This document shows positions 1 to 8,556 of a stretch of DNA of 64,000 bases, in pieces. The stretch comes from Oculatella sp. LEGE 06141. GTDB taxonomy: Bacteria > Cyanobacteriota > Cyanobacteriia > Elainellales > Elainellaceae. Under the pieces are notes generated by a model. The model was given only the letters and a program-made list of their open reading frames with translations, was not told the DNA's origin and ran no database searches. The stretch spans positions 16,280 through 80,279 of the forward strand of contig NZ_JADEWO010000034.1 of assembly GCF_015207605.1 (NCBI RefSeq). Reading direction: 5' to 3'. Made by a program: the position numbers and the translations under genes. The first letter of the stretch is position 1, and each line of letters starts with the position of its first letter.

Positions 1-876
1 GTTCATCGAGACATCAAGCCGAGCAATGTGCTGTTGGGCGATCGCACGGGTCATAGCATTGGCACCGTTTATCTGGTGGATTTCGGCTCGGTTCAAACGC
101 TGGCTTCCAGAGCAGGCAGCACAATTACTATTGTTGGCACCTATGGGTATATGCCACCAGAGCAGTTTGGCGGCTATGCCACCCCAAAGTCCGATCTTTA
201 CAGCTTAGGTGCAACCCTAATTGCGCTGTTGACTGGCCACCATCCGGCTGATTTACCCCAAAAGGAGTTGCACATTCAGTTTGAACAGGCAGTAAATCTG
301 AGTGCTGCCTTTACCGCATGGCTCAAGTGGCTCACCGCGCCCAATCCAGACGATCGCCCCAGCTCAGCAGAAGAGGCTCTAACCGGATTGAAGCAGCGAT
401 CGCTAGCCCAACCCTCTGCATCGGGCAATCGAGTGGTTATATCACTGCCCTATCTGTTGTGGAACACCGTCTGGCGCAGCACCAGCATGGGGCTTATCAC
501 AGGTGGCACCTTTGGCGGAATTTTTGGCACTTCTGTGGTTCCCTTAATTGGCACGATCGCCGGAAGCGTTGCGGGTGCAGCAGCGGGTTTGTTACTGGGT
601 TTCATCAACGGGATCATCATTGGAGTCGTGACTGATGCGTTTTACACACCGCTGGTTTATCCGCACCGCTATCGCCAAACCGTTCGTCTCATCAGCACTC
701 TGTTTGGGATCGGCAGCATTTTTCTGCTGAGGGAGGTTTTGATGTTGCCGCCCGAACGCTGGTTCTCGCCAGCAAATTTAACGCTATTGGCGATCGCCCT
801 CATTACAGGTTTATCGGGCGGGTTGACCAGTCAACATATTGCCAACTGGTATGAGCGAACTACGCGGAAACGTTAG
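1..876 (+). CDS. Serine/threonine protein kinase, 5' end outside the window
   Basis: The reading frame is open from base 1, so the true start lies upstream; 291 residues are visible. They begin inside the catalytic loop (HRDIKPSN), continue through the metal-binding DFG motif (VDFGSVQ) and an APE-like stretch (MPPEQFGG), and then the C-lobe. After the kinase domain come Gly/Ala-rich hydrophobic segments that look like three or four membrane helices (about residues 160-285), so this is probably a membrane-anchored kinase. The N-lobe with the ATP-binding lysine is not visible. The next gene starts 14 bases downstream, is on the same strand, and is clearly a paralogue in the kinase part (near-identical catalytic loop and DFG region), so the pair arose by tandem duplication. 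Substrate unknown. Confidence 0.9.
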   Translation, partial: VHRDIKPSNVLLGDRTGHSIGTVYLVDFGSVQTLASRAGSTITIVGTYGYMPPEQFGGYATPKSDLYSLGATLIALLTGHHPADLPQKELHIQFEQAVNLSAAFTAWLKWLTAPNPDDRPSSAEEALTGLKQRSLAQPSASGNRVVISLPYLLWNTVWRSTSMGLITGGTFGGIFGTSVVPLIGTIAGSVAGAAAGLLLGFINGIIIGVVTDAFYTPLVYPHRYRQTVRLISTLFGIGSIFLLREVLMLPPERWFSPANLTLLAIALITGLSGGLTSQHIANWYERTTRKR

Positions 877-890
877 CTAAAGGCACCCCT

Positions 891-2444
891 ATGACCCATT
901 GGGATTCTTCTGATCTTGGCCTACCCCAGGCAGATGACTTTACCCCAAATCAGTTAGGCGATCGCTATCAGACGATCCAGATGCTCGGCAAGAAGCCAGG
1001 GCGACGAACTCTGTTAGCCTGCGATCGCCGCACTCAAAAACCTGTGGTCATTAAATTGCTCTCGCTTGGCAACGACTTCGAGTGGGCCGATCTGAAGCTG
1101 TTTGAGCGGGAAGCCGAAACGCTGAAAATGCTTTCACATCCAGCCATACCGCAGTATTTAGACTATTTAGAGCTGGATAACCCCAGGCGCAAAGCGTTTG
1201 CGCTGGTTCAAAGTTATGCAGAAGGGCGATCGCTCGAAGCCTACTTAACAGCAGGCCGAACCTTCAGTGAAGCAGAGGTGAAGCAGCTCGCCAAAGCCGT
1301 GCTGGAGATCTTGCTGTATTTGCACAGCCGCACTCCTGCGGTAATTCACCGCGATATTAAACCCAGCAATGTGCTGTTGGGCGATCGCACTGGCAATGGC
1401 ATTGGCACCATTTACCTGGTCGATTTTGGGGCAGTTCAGCATTTGCTAGGCCAGGAGGGAGGCACAATTACGGTAGTGGGCACCTATGGATACATGCCAC
1501 CCGAACAATTTGGCGGACGAGCCGTGCCTGCTTCTGATTTATATAGCCTTGGAGCAACGTTGATTTACCTGGTCACCGGAATGCATCCGGCAGAGCTGCC
1601 CCAAACAAACTTTCGCATTCAGTTTGAGCGATTTGCCCGCCTTAGCCCGGACTTCACCGCTTGGTTGCAGTGGATGGTTGAACCCAGCCTGGACAAACGG
1701 GCGCGATCGGCTCAAGAGGCATTACAAATGCTCGACCATCCCCAACGGCAACGGCAACGGTTTGCCCAACTAAACCAGCCAGTTGATAGTCAGGTCAGGT
1801 TCACTAAAACAGACGAGGCATTAGACATTTGCCTGCCATCGCAAGGGCTAAGATTTGACTTCACGGCATTGCTCTCCTTTTTCATTCCCATCGTTGGCTA
1901 TCTCTTCTTTTGGATGGTCAACTCGGCAACGGCCAGCCAATCTAATCCAGTCCTCCTATTCACTCGATTTACCCAAGGATTCACACCTAATTTTGAATTC
2001 AACCTTGTTTTAGCCATCAGCCAGGTGCTGTTTGCAGGGATATTGAGCGTTGCAGTAGCAGGGGTACTTCTCAACATTCTGTTTGCCTTGTTTGGGCAAA
2101 TTCGGCTCCGCATCAATCAACAGCACATTACTCTCGATTTTGAGCTATTTGGGCTGCGGCATCGCCGCTATACAGGACTGCGGTCTAACCTTTGTCAGCT
2201 AGAGTTAATCAATCGCTTTCATTGGCGAGGGTTGAACACCGACGTGCAAGACAAGCCTGGGCAGTGGCAGGCGATCGCCCTGGTGCTACATGGCCGAAAA
2301 CGGCGTTGCAAGCTTGATATCAGCATTCTTGACCCATCGGATGTGTACTGGCTGGCTCAAGAGCTAAGCCACTGGCTGCATGTTCCTATCGCTGATGAAC
2401 CTGAATGGTTACGGGCGATCGCCCTTCAGGAGCCTCGTCGATGA
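891..2444 (+). CDS. Serine/threonine protein kinase with C-terminal membrane segment
   Basis: A 517-residue protein with a complete Pkn2-type kinase domain at about residues 25-280. Visible motifs are the ATP-binding lysine (VVIKLL), catalytic loop HRDIKPSN, VDFGAVQ and the MPPEQFGG activation-segment end. The glycine-rich loop is replaced by LGKKPGRRTLL, which is unusual but seen in cyanobacterial kinases of this class. Two hydrophobic segments (about 320-350 and 375-410) suggest a membrane hairpin, followed by a roughly 100-residue C-terminal domain of unknown function. The start is the first ATG after the preceding kinase stop (14 bp gap), so the two genes are probably co-transcribed. The kinase cores are alike but the C-terminal halves differ, so the pair may share an input and differ in location or output. 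That last point is inference. Confidence 0.9.
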   Translation: MTHWDSSDLGLPQADDFTPNQLGDRYQTIQMLGKKPGRRTLLACDRRTQKPVVIKLLSLGNDFEWADLKLFEREAETLKMLSHPAIPQYLDYLELDNPRRKAFALVQSYAEGRSLEAYLTAGRTFSEAEVKQLAKAVLEILLYLHSRTPAVIHRDIKPSNVLLGDRTGNGIGTIYLVDFGAVQHLLGQEGGTITVVGTYGYMPPEQFGGRAVPASDLYSLGATLIYLVTGMHPAELPQTNFRIQFERFARLSPDFTAWLQWMVEPSLDKRARSAQEALQMLDHPQRQRQRFAQLNQPVDSQVRFTKTDEALDICLPSQGLRFDFTALLSFFIPIVGYLFFWMVNSATASQSNPVLLFTRFTQGFTPNFEFNLVLAISQVLFAGILSVAVAGVLLNILFALFGQIRLRINQQHITLDFELFGLRHRRYTGLRSNLCQLELINRFHWRGLNTDVQDKPGQWQAIALVLHGRKRRCKLDISILDPSDVYWLAQELSHWLHVPIADEPEWLRAIALQEPRR

Positions 2445-2657
2445 TATTGAAGCTTGGTGGCCACTGGTGTACCATCGCAAACAACTAGAAACACTGGATA
2501 ATGAACGTGACTCCAGAACGGGTGAGTCATCCACATAAGGAGTGCCCGGTCACGATGTGCTTCTAGGCAACGTCTATGGGTTACACCTACCCGGTACCCC
2601 ATCAACCCGTTGGATTACGCACGTTCCATTACTGACATTGCATCAACACGCCTTGTT

Positions 2658-3830
2658 ATGGTCACAGCCCCCACTCCAGCCACCGCATTCCAAATTCAGG
2701 TCGTTTCTACCCCCGCCGAACAGGAGATGTTCCTGAATGTCCCCAATCGGGTTTACGCTACCGATCCAAACTGGGTACCCCCCTTACGAAGCAGCATCGC
2801 CAAGCAACTTAGCCCAGAGAATCCTTTTTTGGAGTACGGCAAACTGCAACCGTTTATTGCCGTCACTCAAACCGCTAAAGGGTCAGAGGCCGTTGGACGA
2901 ATTGTGGCAGCCGTTAACCAGCGCTTGATTGAGCGGGAAGGGCAATCGGTTGGGGTGTTCGGTTTTTTTGAATGCATTAACGATGGTGCGATCGCCCAGG
3001 CTCTATTACACGCAGCCTGCCAGTGGCTACGAGAGCAAGGCATGACAAAAATCCGTGGCCCTATTGATCTTTCCACCCACAACAATTGCTTGTTCCTGGT
3101 CGATGGCTTCGACTCACCGCCGATGATCATGATGCCATACAACCCGCCCTACTATCCGGCATTTATGGAGCAAGACGGCTGGCAGAAGGGGAGGGATGCC
3201 TATGCGTATCTCTTGAATCTTGAGCGCCCTTTACCGCCTCGATACGAGAAGGGATACCGCATCGCTTCCAAATCAGGCATCCACTTCCGTCCCCTGCATC
3301 TCAAAGGAGAAGCCTTTACTCAAGATGCACAAAATCTCTATTTTCTGTTCAACAAAGCCTTTGTCAACAACTACAGTTCCAGCCCTCGGACGCTAGAAGA
3401 ATTTATGGAGGAGGGAAAGTCCTTGCAAAGCCTGGTCGATCCCGACATTTTCTGGATTGCCGAACACAACGGCGAAATGATTGGTTTCTTTATGGCGCTA
3501 CCGGACTACAACATTGCCCTCAAGCATGTCAACGGCAAACTAAACTGGTTAGGCATTCTCAAGTTTCTGTGGTACCGCCGTCAGGTGAACCAGGCGCGTG
3601 TCATTGTGATTTGTGCCTTGCCAGAGTTCCGTCGCCAAATGGTGCCCCTGGCCTTGATTCACCTGGGCATGAGCGGCGGCACGCAGACTGGAAAAGCGTA
3701 CAAACAGGCAGAACTAGGATACGTCTACGAAGATAACGAGCCATCTCGTAAGGTGATTGAAGCCACGGGAGCCACTATTTATAAAACCTATCGCATCTAC
3801 GAAAAAGCGCTGTCACTGACCCCGCAATGA
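2658..3830 (+). CDS. YghO-like protein of the GNAT acetyltransferase superfamily
   Basis: A 390-residue protein resembling the YghO-like group of uncharacterised proteins distantly related to GNAT N-acetyltransferases. It has an N-terminal region with VYATDPNWVPPL, a central RGPIDLSTHNN stretch and a C-terminal GNAT-like fold region containing GKAYKQAELGYVYEDNE. An in-frame TTG occurs 48 bases upstream; I chose the ATG at 2658 because it removes a 16-residue non-conserved-looking extension. Substrate unknown. The stop codon lies inside an imperfect inverted repeat (3820-3840) that probably marks the left boundary of the IsrB element, so the last codons abut or overlap a mobile element. The gene on the far side of that element is an SDR epimerase, possibly once directly adjacent. 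Confidence 0.75.
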   Translation: MVTAPTPATAFQIQVVSTPAEQEMFLNVPNRVYATDPNWVPPLRSSIAKQLSPENPFLEYGKLQPFIAVTQTAKGSEAVGRIVAAVNQRLIEREGQSVGVFGFFECINDGAIAQALLHAACQWLREQGMTKIRGPIDLSTHNNCLFLVDGFDSPPMIMMPYNPPYYPAFMEQDGWQKGRDAYAYLLNLERPLPPRYEKGYRIASKSGIHFRPLHLKGEAFTQDAQNLYFLFNKAFVNNYSSSPRTLEEFMEEGKSLQSLVDPDIFWIAEHNGEMIGFFMALPDYNIALKHVNGKLNWLGILKFLWYRRQVNQARVIVICALPEFRRQMVPLALIHLGMSGGTQTGKAYKQAELGYVYEDNEPSRKVIEATGATIYKTYRIYEKALSLTPQ

Positions 3831-3840
3831 ATTGACGGGG

Positions 3841-4023
3841 CTTGCAAGAAGTAAGACTTGCGTAGTAGTGACTACCACATCGAGACTCAGCATGGCACAG
3901 ACTTCCGAACGCTTCTCTAATTCGGATTCTCTCTAAGCCTTCTTACTCAAAGCGTTGCATCATGGCAAGACATCTTTGCTGAGTTGTGGGAAGAGACGTA
4001 AACAGAAATTGGGTTATACCAAA
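3841..4023 (+). ncRNA. Putative omega RNA of the IsrB element
   Basis: In IscB/IsrB systems the guide-scaffold RNA is encoded directly 5' of the nuclease gene. Here the 193 bases between the acetyltransferase stop and the IsrB ATG have no convincing ORF but contain several short inverted repeats: GCAAG/CTTGC near 3843-3860, GTAG/CTAC near 3863-3876, and CCGAA/TTCGG near 3906-3926. If the system works like characterised ones, the guide would be read from DNA just left of the element, here the 3' end of the acetyltransferase gene. Position is the main evidence; limits are approximate and no covariance support could be computed. Confidence 0.45.
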
Positions 4024-5130
4024 ATGCGAATTCCTGTAGTTGATCCAGACCATAAACCACGGATGCCCACTACACCAGCAAGAGCTAGGAAGTGGATTGC
4101 ATCTGGCAAAGCTGTCAAACGATGGTCTGATAGTGGTCAGTTCTATGTTCAACTGACGGTTCAACCATCAGGTTATGACACACAAGATGTCGTAATTGGC
4201 ATCGATCCAGGTAAGCTCTACTCTGGCATTGCGGTGCAATCTGCTAACTTCACCCTATACATGGCTCATCTTGTTTTGCCATTCAAAACAGTGCGCGATA
4301 GGATGGACAATCGCCGCTTGATGCGCCGAGGTCGAAGAGGACGCAGGATTGAGCGCAAAGTGCCGTTTCCCCAACGTGCCCACCGTCAAAAACGATTTTC
4401 TAATCGACGGCAAGGCAAGCTTGCTCCATCAATACGAGCGAATCGTCAACTTGAACTGCGGATTGTTTCTGAACTGTGCCAGGTTTACCCTGTCTCTGAG
4501 ATTCGATACGAATACCTCAGAGCCGATGTTGACTTAACCAGTGGGCGCAAAAAAGCACGTTCCGGAAAAGGCTTCAGTGCCGTAATGGTAGGTCAGGTCT
4601 GGATGCTAACACAGTTAGAACAGTTTGCACCTGTTGCCAAGATTGAAGGTTATCAAACTGCTTCAACTCGTAAGCATTTAGGGTTGATCAAGTCAAAAGA
4701 CAAGGCAGAGCGAACACCCTATAGCCATGCAATTGATGGCGTAGCGATTGCAGCAAGCCACTTTATTGAATATCGCAAATATTACATCAAGACTGGGTAT
4801 GGTGCTGGCTGGTTTGGCTGCATCAACGTTACGGCATCAACGTTCTTTGTAATTCGCAGACCTCCTTATTCGCGCAGACAGCTTCATCTAATGGTGCCTG
4901 CAAAAGGTGGAGTACGACGAAAATATGGCGGTTTGACAACTCGTCACGGCTTCCGCAAAGGTGATTTGGTCAACTCGCCTAAAGGTGTCGGTTATGTCTC
5001 AGGCGACACGGACAAGCAAGTTTCTGTATCTGATCCCCATTGGAAACGGTTAGCTCAGATAACAGCTAGCAAAGTTACGTTGATCCGACGTTCTAATGGT
5101 TTGCTTGTCACGGCAGTTAAAACTGCCTGA
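4024..5130 (+). CDS. isrB: IsrB-like RuvC nuclease (RRXRR/PLMP-domain, HNH-less IscB relative)
   Basis: A 368-residue protein. Order of parts: PLMP-type N-terminus (MRIPVVDPDHKPRMPTTP, residues 1-18), RuvC-I (VIGIDPG) with its Asp, an arginine-rich bridge helix (RRGRRGRRIERK then RRQGKLAPSIRANR), RuvC-II (EIRYEYLRAD) with its Glu, RuvC-III (HAIDGVAIA) with His and Asp, and a C-terminal RNA/target-interacting region (GGVRRKYGGLTTRHGF, RKGDLV). Only about 70 residues separate RuvC-II from RuvC-III and no HNH motif is present, which separates IsrB from IscB. IsrB proteins of this family are RNA-guided nickases. All RuvC catalytic residues look intact. An ORF extension of 23 codons upstream (from 3955) exists, but the ATG at 4024 gives the standard N-terminus. 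Inference: an active or recently active element. Confidence 0.85.
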   Translation: MRIPVVDPDHKPRMPTTPARARKWIASGKAVKRWSDSGQFYVQLTVQPSGYDTQDVVIGIDPGKLYSGIAVQSANFTLYMAHLVLPFKTVRDRMDNRRLMRRGRRGRRIERKVPFPQRAHRQKRFSNRRQGKLAPSIRANRQLELRIVSELCQVYPVSEIRYEYLRADVDLTSGRKKARSGKGFSAVMVGQVWMLTQLEQFAPVAKIEGYQTASTRKHLGLIKSKDKAERTPYSHAIDGVAIAASHFIEYRKYYIKTGYGAGWFGCINVTASTFFVIRRPPYSRRQLHLMVPAKGGVRRKYGGLTTRHGFRKGDLVNSPKGVGYVSGDTDKQVSVSDPHWKRLAQITASKVTLIRRSNGLLVTAVKTA

Positions 5131-5141
5131 ATCGTTTTCCT

Positions 5142-5162
5142 CCCTGCTCTAAAGAGACAGGG
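5142..5162 (+). other. Right-end hairpin of the IsrB element
   Basis: CCCTG and CAGGG form a 5-bp stem with further pairing of CTCT and GAG around an AAA loop and one bulged A. It lies 11 bases after the IsrB stop and 25 bases before the epimerase ATG. It could equally act as a weak terminator. A second inverted repeat, GGCAGTT/AACTGCC, covers the last codons of the nuclease gene (5112-5127). Confidence 0.5.
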
Positions 5163-5187
5163 TTTCCAAACTTACCAAGAAGATTTT

Positions 5188-6141
5188 ATGAGAGCACTCG
5201 TAACCGGAGCCAACGGATTTACCGGATCGCATTTGGTAAAAGCGTTGGAACACCGTGGAGATACCGTTATAGGATTTGTGCGCCAGTCGAGCAACTTGTC
5301 GCGGCTGGCGGGTTGTACTGTTCCACTGGTATACGGCGATATTAGCGATCGCGCTGCTCTGGAAACAGCAATGCAGGGCATTGATACCGTTTTTCATACA
5401 GCGGCCTATGTCGAACTGGGGGTCGTCGATGCAGCCAAGATGGAACGGGTCAATGTAGAAGGCACTCGTGCTGTGCTGGATGCGGCCAGGGCATCGGGCT
5501 GTAAACTGGTCTATTGCAGCACAATTGGGGTGTTTGGCGATACTCAAGGCCGCGTCATCGACGAAACCTTTCAGCGCACACAGACCGATTTTTCGTCCGC
5601 CTACGATCGCACCAAATATCAGGCACAACAGTTGGTCGATCGCTACGCCGCAGACGGGCTGCCCGCCGTTAGTTTAATGCCCTCCGGCATCTTTGGTGCA
5701 GACGATCCACATTTTGGCCCAGTGCTCGATACCTTCTTCAACGGCAAGCTAAAAGTGTGGGCTGGGGGCGATCGCATCACCGGAATTGTCCATGTCGATG
5801 ATTTAGTAGACGCTATGCTGCTAGCGGCCGACCAGGGAAAACCGGGAAGCTATTACATCATCTCAACCGGAGAAATGACCACACGCGAGATGTTTCAGTT
5901 TTTAGGACAAGAAGCAGGAATCCCCGTTCCGGCTGAAGTGCCCGAGGGAATCGTCCGCTTTGTCGGTACGGTACTCGACCCCATAGGTCGGCTGTTTTCC
6001 TGGCAACCGCCGCTGAGCCGGGAGCGGGTGCATTATTTGTACGATCGCTGCGTTCGCGTTGATGCCACCAAAGCACGACAGGAACTCGGCTGGCAACCGC
6101 GATCGGTTCAAGAAACCCTGCGCGACCTGCTCAAGCGATAG
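5188..6141 (+). CDS. NAD(P)-dependent epimerase/dehydratase (extended SDR)
   Basis: A 317-residue extended short-chain dehydrogenase/reductase. The N-terminal Rossmann fold carries TGANGFTGSH (GxxGxxG, residues 6-15). The catalytic Tyr-x-x-x-Lys is YDRTK, with an upstream Ser in YCSTIGVFG. The layout resembles the HpnA-like (hopanoid-associated sugar epimerase) and dihydroflavonol-4-reductase-like group, but the substrate cannot be decided. The start has an AAGAAG ribosome-binding stretch about 8 bases upstream. The gene begins only about 20 bases after the likely right end of the IsrB element, so its original promoter may have been displaced by the insertion. Confidence 0.85.
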   Translation: MRALVTGANGFTGSHLVKALEHRGDTVIGFVRQSSNLSRLAGCTVPLVYGDISDRAALETAMQGIDTVFHTAAYVELGVVDAAKMERVNVEGTRAVLDAARASGCKLVYCSTIGVFGDTQGRVIDETFQRTQTDFSSAYDRTKYQAQQLVDRYAADGLPAVSLMPSGIFGADDPHFGPVLDTFFNGKLKVWAGGDRITGIVHVDDLVDAMLLAADQGKPGSYYIISTGEMTTREMFQFLGQEAGIPVPAEVPEGIVRFVGTVLDPIGRLFSWQPPLSRERVHYLYDRCVRVDATKARQELGWQPRSVQETLRDLLKR

Positions 6142-6153
6142 CGCTACCAACCG

Positions 6154-6176
6154 GGGCACAGGTTGAACCTGCGCCC
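6154..6176. terminator. Hairpin between convergent genes
   Basis: GGGC-A-CAGGTT and AACCTG-C-GCCC form an almost perfect inverted repeat between the stops of the epimerase (plus) and the ABC ATPase (minus). No clear T-run follows on either strand, so it is only a candidate bidirectional terminator. Confidence 0.4.
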
Positions 6177-6193
6177 TCAAAGCATCGGGTTTG

Positions 6194-6970
6194 CTATCGC
6201 TTCAATTTGCCATCTTCCAGATAGGCAACGCGATCGGCCACATCAATAATGCGCGGGTCGTGGGTCACCATGAGCACCGTCCGACCACCTTCCTTCGCCA
6301 ACTGTCGCAGCAGGGCAATCACCTCATGCCCGCTTTGAGAGTCCAGTGCCGCCGTTGGCTCATCTGCCATGATTAGCTGTGGGCTTCCGGCTAACGCACG
6401 GGCGATCGCCACCCGTTGCTTTTGCCCACCCGACAAGTCATGGGGTTTGTTGTTAATCTTCTGGCCTAAGCCCACCTGTTCCAGCAGTTCTCTTGCTTCT
6501 TTGCGAGCCGCTCGCTGCTTGAAACCCTTTAGTTTAAGCACCAATTCAACATTTTCAGCGGCGGTTAGGGCTGAGAACAGATTAAATTCTTGAAAGATAA
6601 AACCAATGTTGTGCAAGCGAAAGCGCGATAGTTCAGAGCGAGACAGGTCGGTAATTTCCCTGTCCAAGATCTGCACACTTCCTTTAGTCGGTGTTAGAAT
6701 GCCACCCAAGATCGATAATAGGGTGGTCTTACCAGATCCCGACGGCCCCATCAAAAGTTGGACGTCGCCGCTATAGATGTCCAAATCTACTGAACTCAAC
6801 GCGTGAAAGCGCTGGCTTCCAGACTGAAATACCATCTCCACGCCTTTAGTCACGATCGCCTTCGTCTTGGGTGATTTGAGATCAGAGGACTCAAATGCGC
6901 CTGAACTAGCGGAGGTCGGGTGATGTGCTGCCTTTGCGAGCATATTAACTTTAATTTGAGAAGCAGTCAT
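6194..6970 (-). CDS. ABC transporter ATP-binding protein (DevA/LolD/MacB type)
   Basis: A 258-residue ATPase with Walker A GPSGSGKTT, Q-loop FQEFNLF, signature LSGGQKQR, Walker B LIMADEP and the H-loop THD. The family (MacB/LolD/DevA) pairs with FtsX-like permeases and moves lipids, lipoproteins or peptides across the envelope using mechanical transmission rather than substrate channelling. The first 40 or so residues are an atypical polar extension. The FtsX-like permease is encoded 211 bases upstream on the same strand, supporting one transporter. A membrane-fusion (DevB-like) gene, usual in DevBCA systems, is not next to the pair. Confidence 0.88.
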   Translation of the reverse strand: MTASQIKVNMLAKAAHHPTSASSGAFESSDLKSPKTKAIVTKGVEMVFQSGSQRFHALSSVDLDIYSGDVQLLMGPSGSGKTTLLSILGGILTPTKGSVQILDREITDLSRSELSRFRLHNIGFIFQEFNLFSALTAAENVELVLKLKGFKQRAARKEARELLEQVGLGQKINNKPHDLSGGQKQRVAIARALAGSPQLIMADEPTAALDSQSGHEVIALLRQLAKEGGRTVLMVTHDPRIIDVADRVAYLEDGKLKR

Positions 6971-7181
6971 GCGGTTTAAGAACTTAAGTACAGCAGATTT
7001 GGCGAGAAGAAAACAATAAAAACAAGATTTAGGTAGCTACGCAATCCAGTGGGTGAGATTCGGACTGGAAGAGCGGCTTCATCATAAATACACTACTTCC
7101 ATATATCTCTAGTGTAGGCAGAGCTACGAATGCCCCTCGGTCACTCACGACACCGATTCTCCATGCAGCACTATCAAAGAG

Positions 7182-8462
7182 CTATGCCTTGAATACAATG
7201 GCTGGATCAACATGAGTCACCTTTTGAATAGCAAAGATGGCAGAACCCACACACATGCCGACGGTGATAGCGAAGATTCCAGCAGCAGAAATGGGCGTGA
7301 TGAGAATCATGATGCCCTGCGTTGCAAATGTCCATGTTCCTAGTCCTAAACACAGCCCAATACTGGGGATATAGCCCAAGATCGCCATCCAGAGAGCCTG
7401 CTCGATAATGACGCGATAGATGATCCAGTCGGAAGCACCCATCGCCTTGAGCGTGCCAAATTCTTTGATGTTGTCAGAAACAGACGAGTACAGGATTTGA
7501 CCCACAATGACCACGCCGACAATGATACCGACGGTTGCGCCCAATCCTAAAACGAATCCAATTCCGGTGCGTCTTTGCCAGTAATCGCGTGTGATGTTGG
7601 CCATCTCTGCGCGAGTGTACGTGTGATTGTTTGGAAATTGGTCGTTGAGCCGTCGCTGAAGGTTTGTTACATCTTGACCTGCCTCTGCTTTTACCAAAAC
7701 ATAGGCGATCGGATCGTTGGCATTAAGCGGCTGTGGCTCAGAAATCGCAGGTGCGTTTGGTGCTGCCTGATTCGGTGAAGCCTGCAATCGCTCATATACG
7801 GTGGTGCAATCTACTCCACCCTGTGCCTGCGTCCGGCAACGAACGGTAGAAGTAAGCCCTGCGGTGGCGTACGCTTTTGTGTTCTCTAATGAGGTGAAAA
7901 CAAAGGCACTAGAGGCGATCGACTGTGTGCCCTTCGTTAAGCCAACTAACCGAGCCGGAGCCGCACCAATATTCGCCTGTTCTCCCACCTGGTCGAATCC
8001 GAGCGACTTCAGGTTGGCCTCGTCAACGATGAGGCTGTACGGCTGACGAATATCAGCCTGGCTTCCCTGCGTCACGTTCCACAACCGAAATAGCTGCCCC
8101 GCCGGGTCGTAGCCAATGATACGGACGCTGGCAATATCTCCAGATGGGCTAATCCACCGACCGCTCTGAATGGCTAACGCTTCCGCCCGTGCTACCCCTT
8201 CGACCTGTTGCGCCTGGGTGACACGCTCTGCCGGGATGGGTTGTGTCAACTCCAGGTTTTCCATTTCTCTAGCTGCCATCCACAGGTCAGCCGTTGAGTT
8301 TTCAATCAGCAGCACCGTTGAGCGAGTGAACCCGTTGAGGATGCCAGTCTGAATGGTGACCAGACTGACTGCGAACATGATCCCAGCCTGAGCCACCAGA
8401 AATCGCGGAATATCTTCAAACAGGTTCTTACGGGCGATCGAAACCATAGCAAACCAACTCAA
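7182..8462 (-). CDS. FtsX-like ABC transporter permease (DevC/MacB type)
   Basis: A 426-residue membrane protein. One N-terminal helix (about residues 22-44) is followed by a large extracytoplasmic domain (about 45-290), then three C-terminal helices (about 300-325, 350-380, 390-415), which is the FtsX/MacB topology. The helix-2 loop carries the conserved KEFGTLKAMGAS stretch that contacts the ATPase. It is somewhat longer than typical DevC (about 385). Together with the downstream ATPase it forms a type VII-like ABC system; substrate unknown. An insert near residues 215-250 is rich in Pro, Ala and Asn and holds two cysteines (CRTQAQGGVDC). Confidence 0.85.
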   Translation of the reverse strand: MSWFAMVSIARKNLFEDIPRFLVAQAGIMFAVSLVTIQTGILNGFTRSTVLLIENSTADLWMAAREMENLELTQPIPAERVTQAQQVEGVARAEALAIQSGRWISPSGDIASVRIIGYDPAGQLFRLWNVTQGSQADIRQPYSLIVDEANLKSLGFDQVGEQANIGAAPARLVGLTKGTQSIASSAFVFTSLENTKAYATAGLTSTVRCRTQAQGGVDCTTVYERLQASPNQAAPNAPAISEPQPLNANDPIAYVLVKAEAGQDVTNLQRRLNDQFPNNHTYTRAEMANITRDYWQRRTGIGFVLGLGATVGIIVGVVIVGQILYSSVSDNIKEFGTLKAMGASDWIIYRVIIEQALWMAILGYIPSIGLCLGLGTWTFATQGIMILITPISAAGIFAITVGMCVGSAIFAIQKVTHVDPAIVFKA

Positions 8463-8498
8463 TGGTACTCGGAATGATGAATGGAATCTTCTTTTAAC

Positions 8499-8556
8499 CT
8501 ACCGCGAGAGAGGTAGGCACGCTTCCTCTGTGGGGACTACCCAGTTGGGTGAGTCC
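8499..8556. other. Two strong hairpins upstream of the ABC permease
   Basis: CCTACC/GGTAGG (8499-8517) and a longer stem in which GGACT-ACCC pairs with GGGT-G-AGTCC around an AGTT loop (8534-8556). They lie in the 289-base gap before the permease start, in what would be its 5' leader on the minus strand. A nearby direct repeat, AGCATTGAGTTT, occurs twice at 8567-8592. They could be a leader structure, a terminator or a small RNA; no known riboswitch class is recognised. Confidence 0.35.

Larger units (their letters stand above)
3820..5170 (+). mobile_element. IsrB-type IS200/IS605-like element without a transposase
   Basis: The segment holds one coding gene (IsrB-like nuclease) preceded by about 180 bases of structured non-coding DNA. 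It is bracketed by two short hairpins of similar plan: CCCCG...CGGGG at 3820-3840 and CCCTG...CAGGG at 5142-5162. This matches the organisation of IS200/IS605-superfamily elements, whose ends are subterminal hairpins and which create no inverted repeats or target duplications. No TnpA (Y1 transposase) is present, so mobility would depend on a transposase elsewhere. Exact boundaries cannot be set without an empty site; those given are the outer hairpin edges plus a few bases. Confidence 0.55.

Noticed and set aside
3955..4023. 23-codon N-terminal extension of the IsrB protein
   Set aside because: The extension has no similarity to the PLMP start and lies in the putative omega RNA; the ATG at 4024 gives the normal N-terminus.
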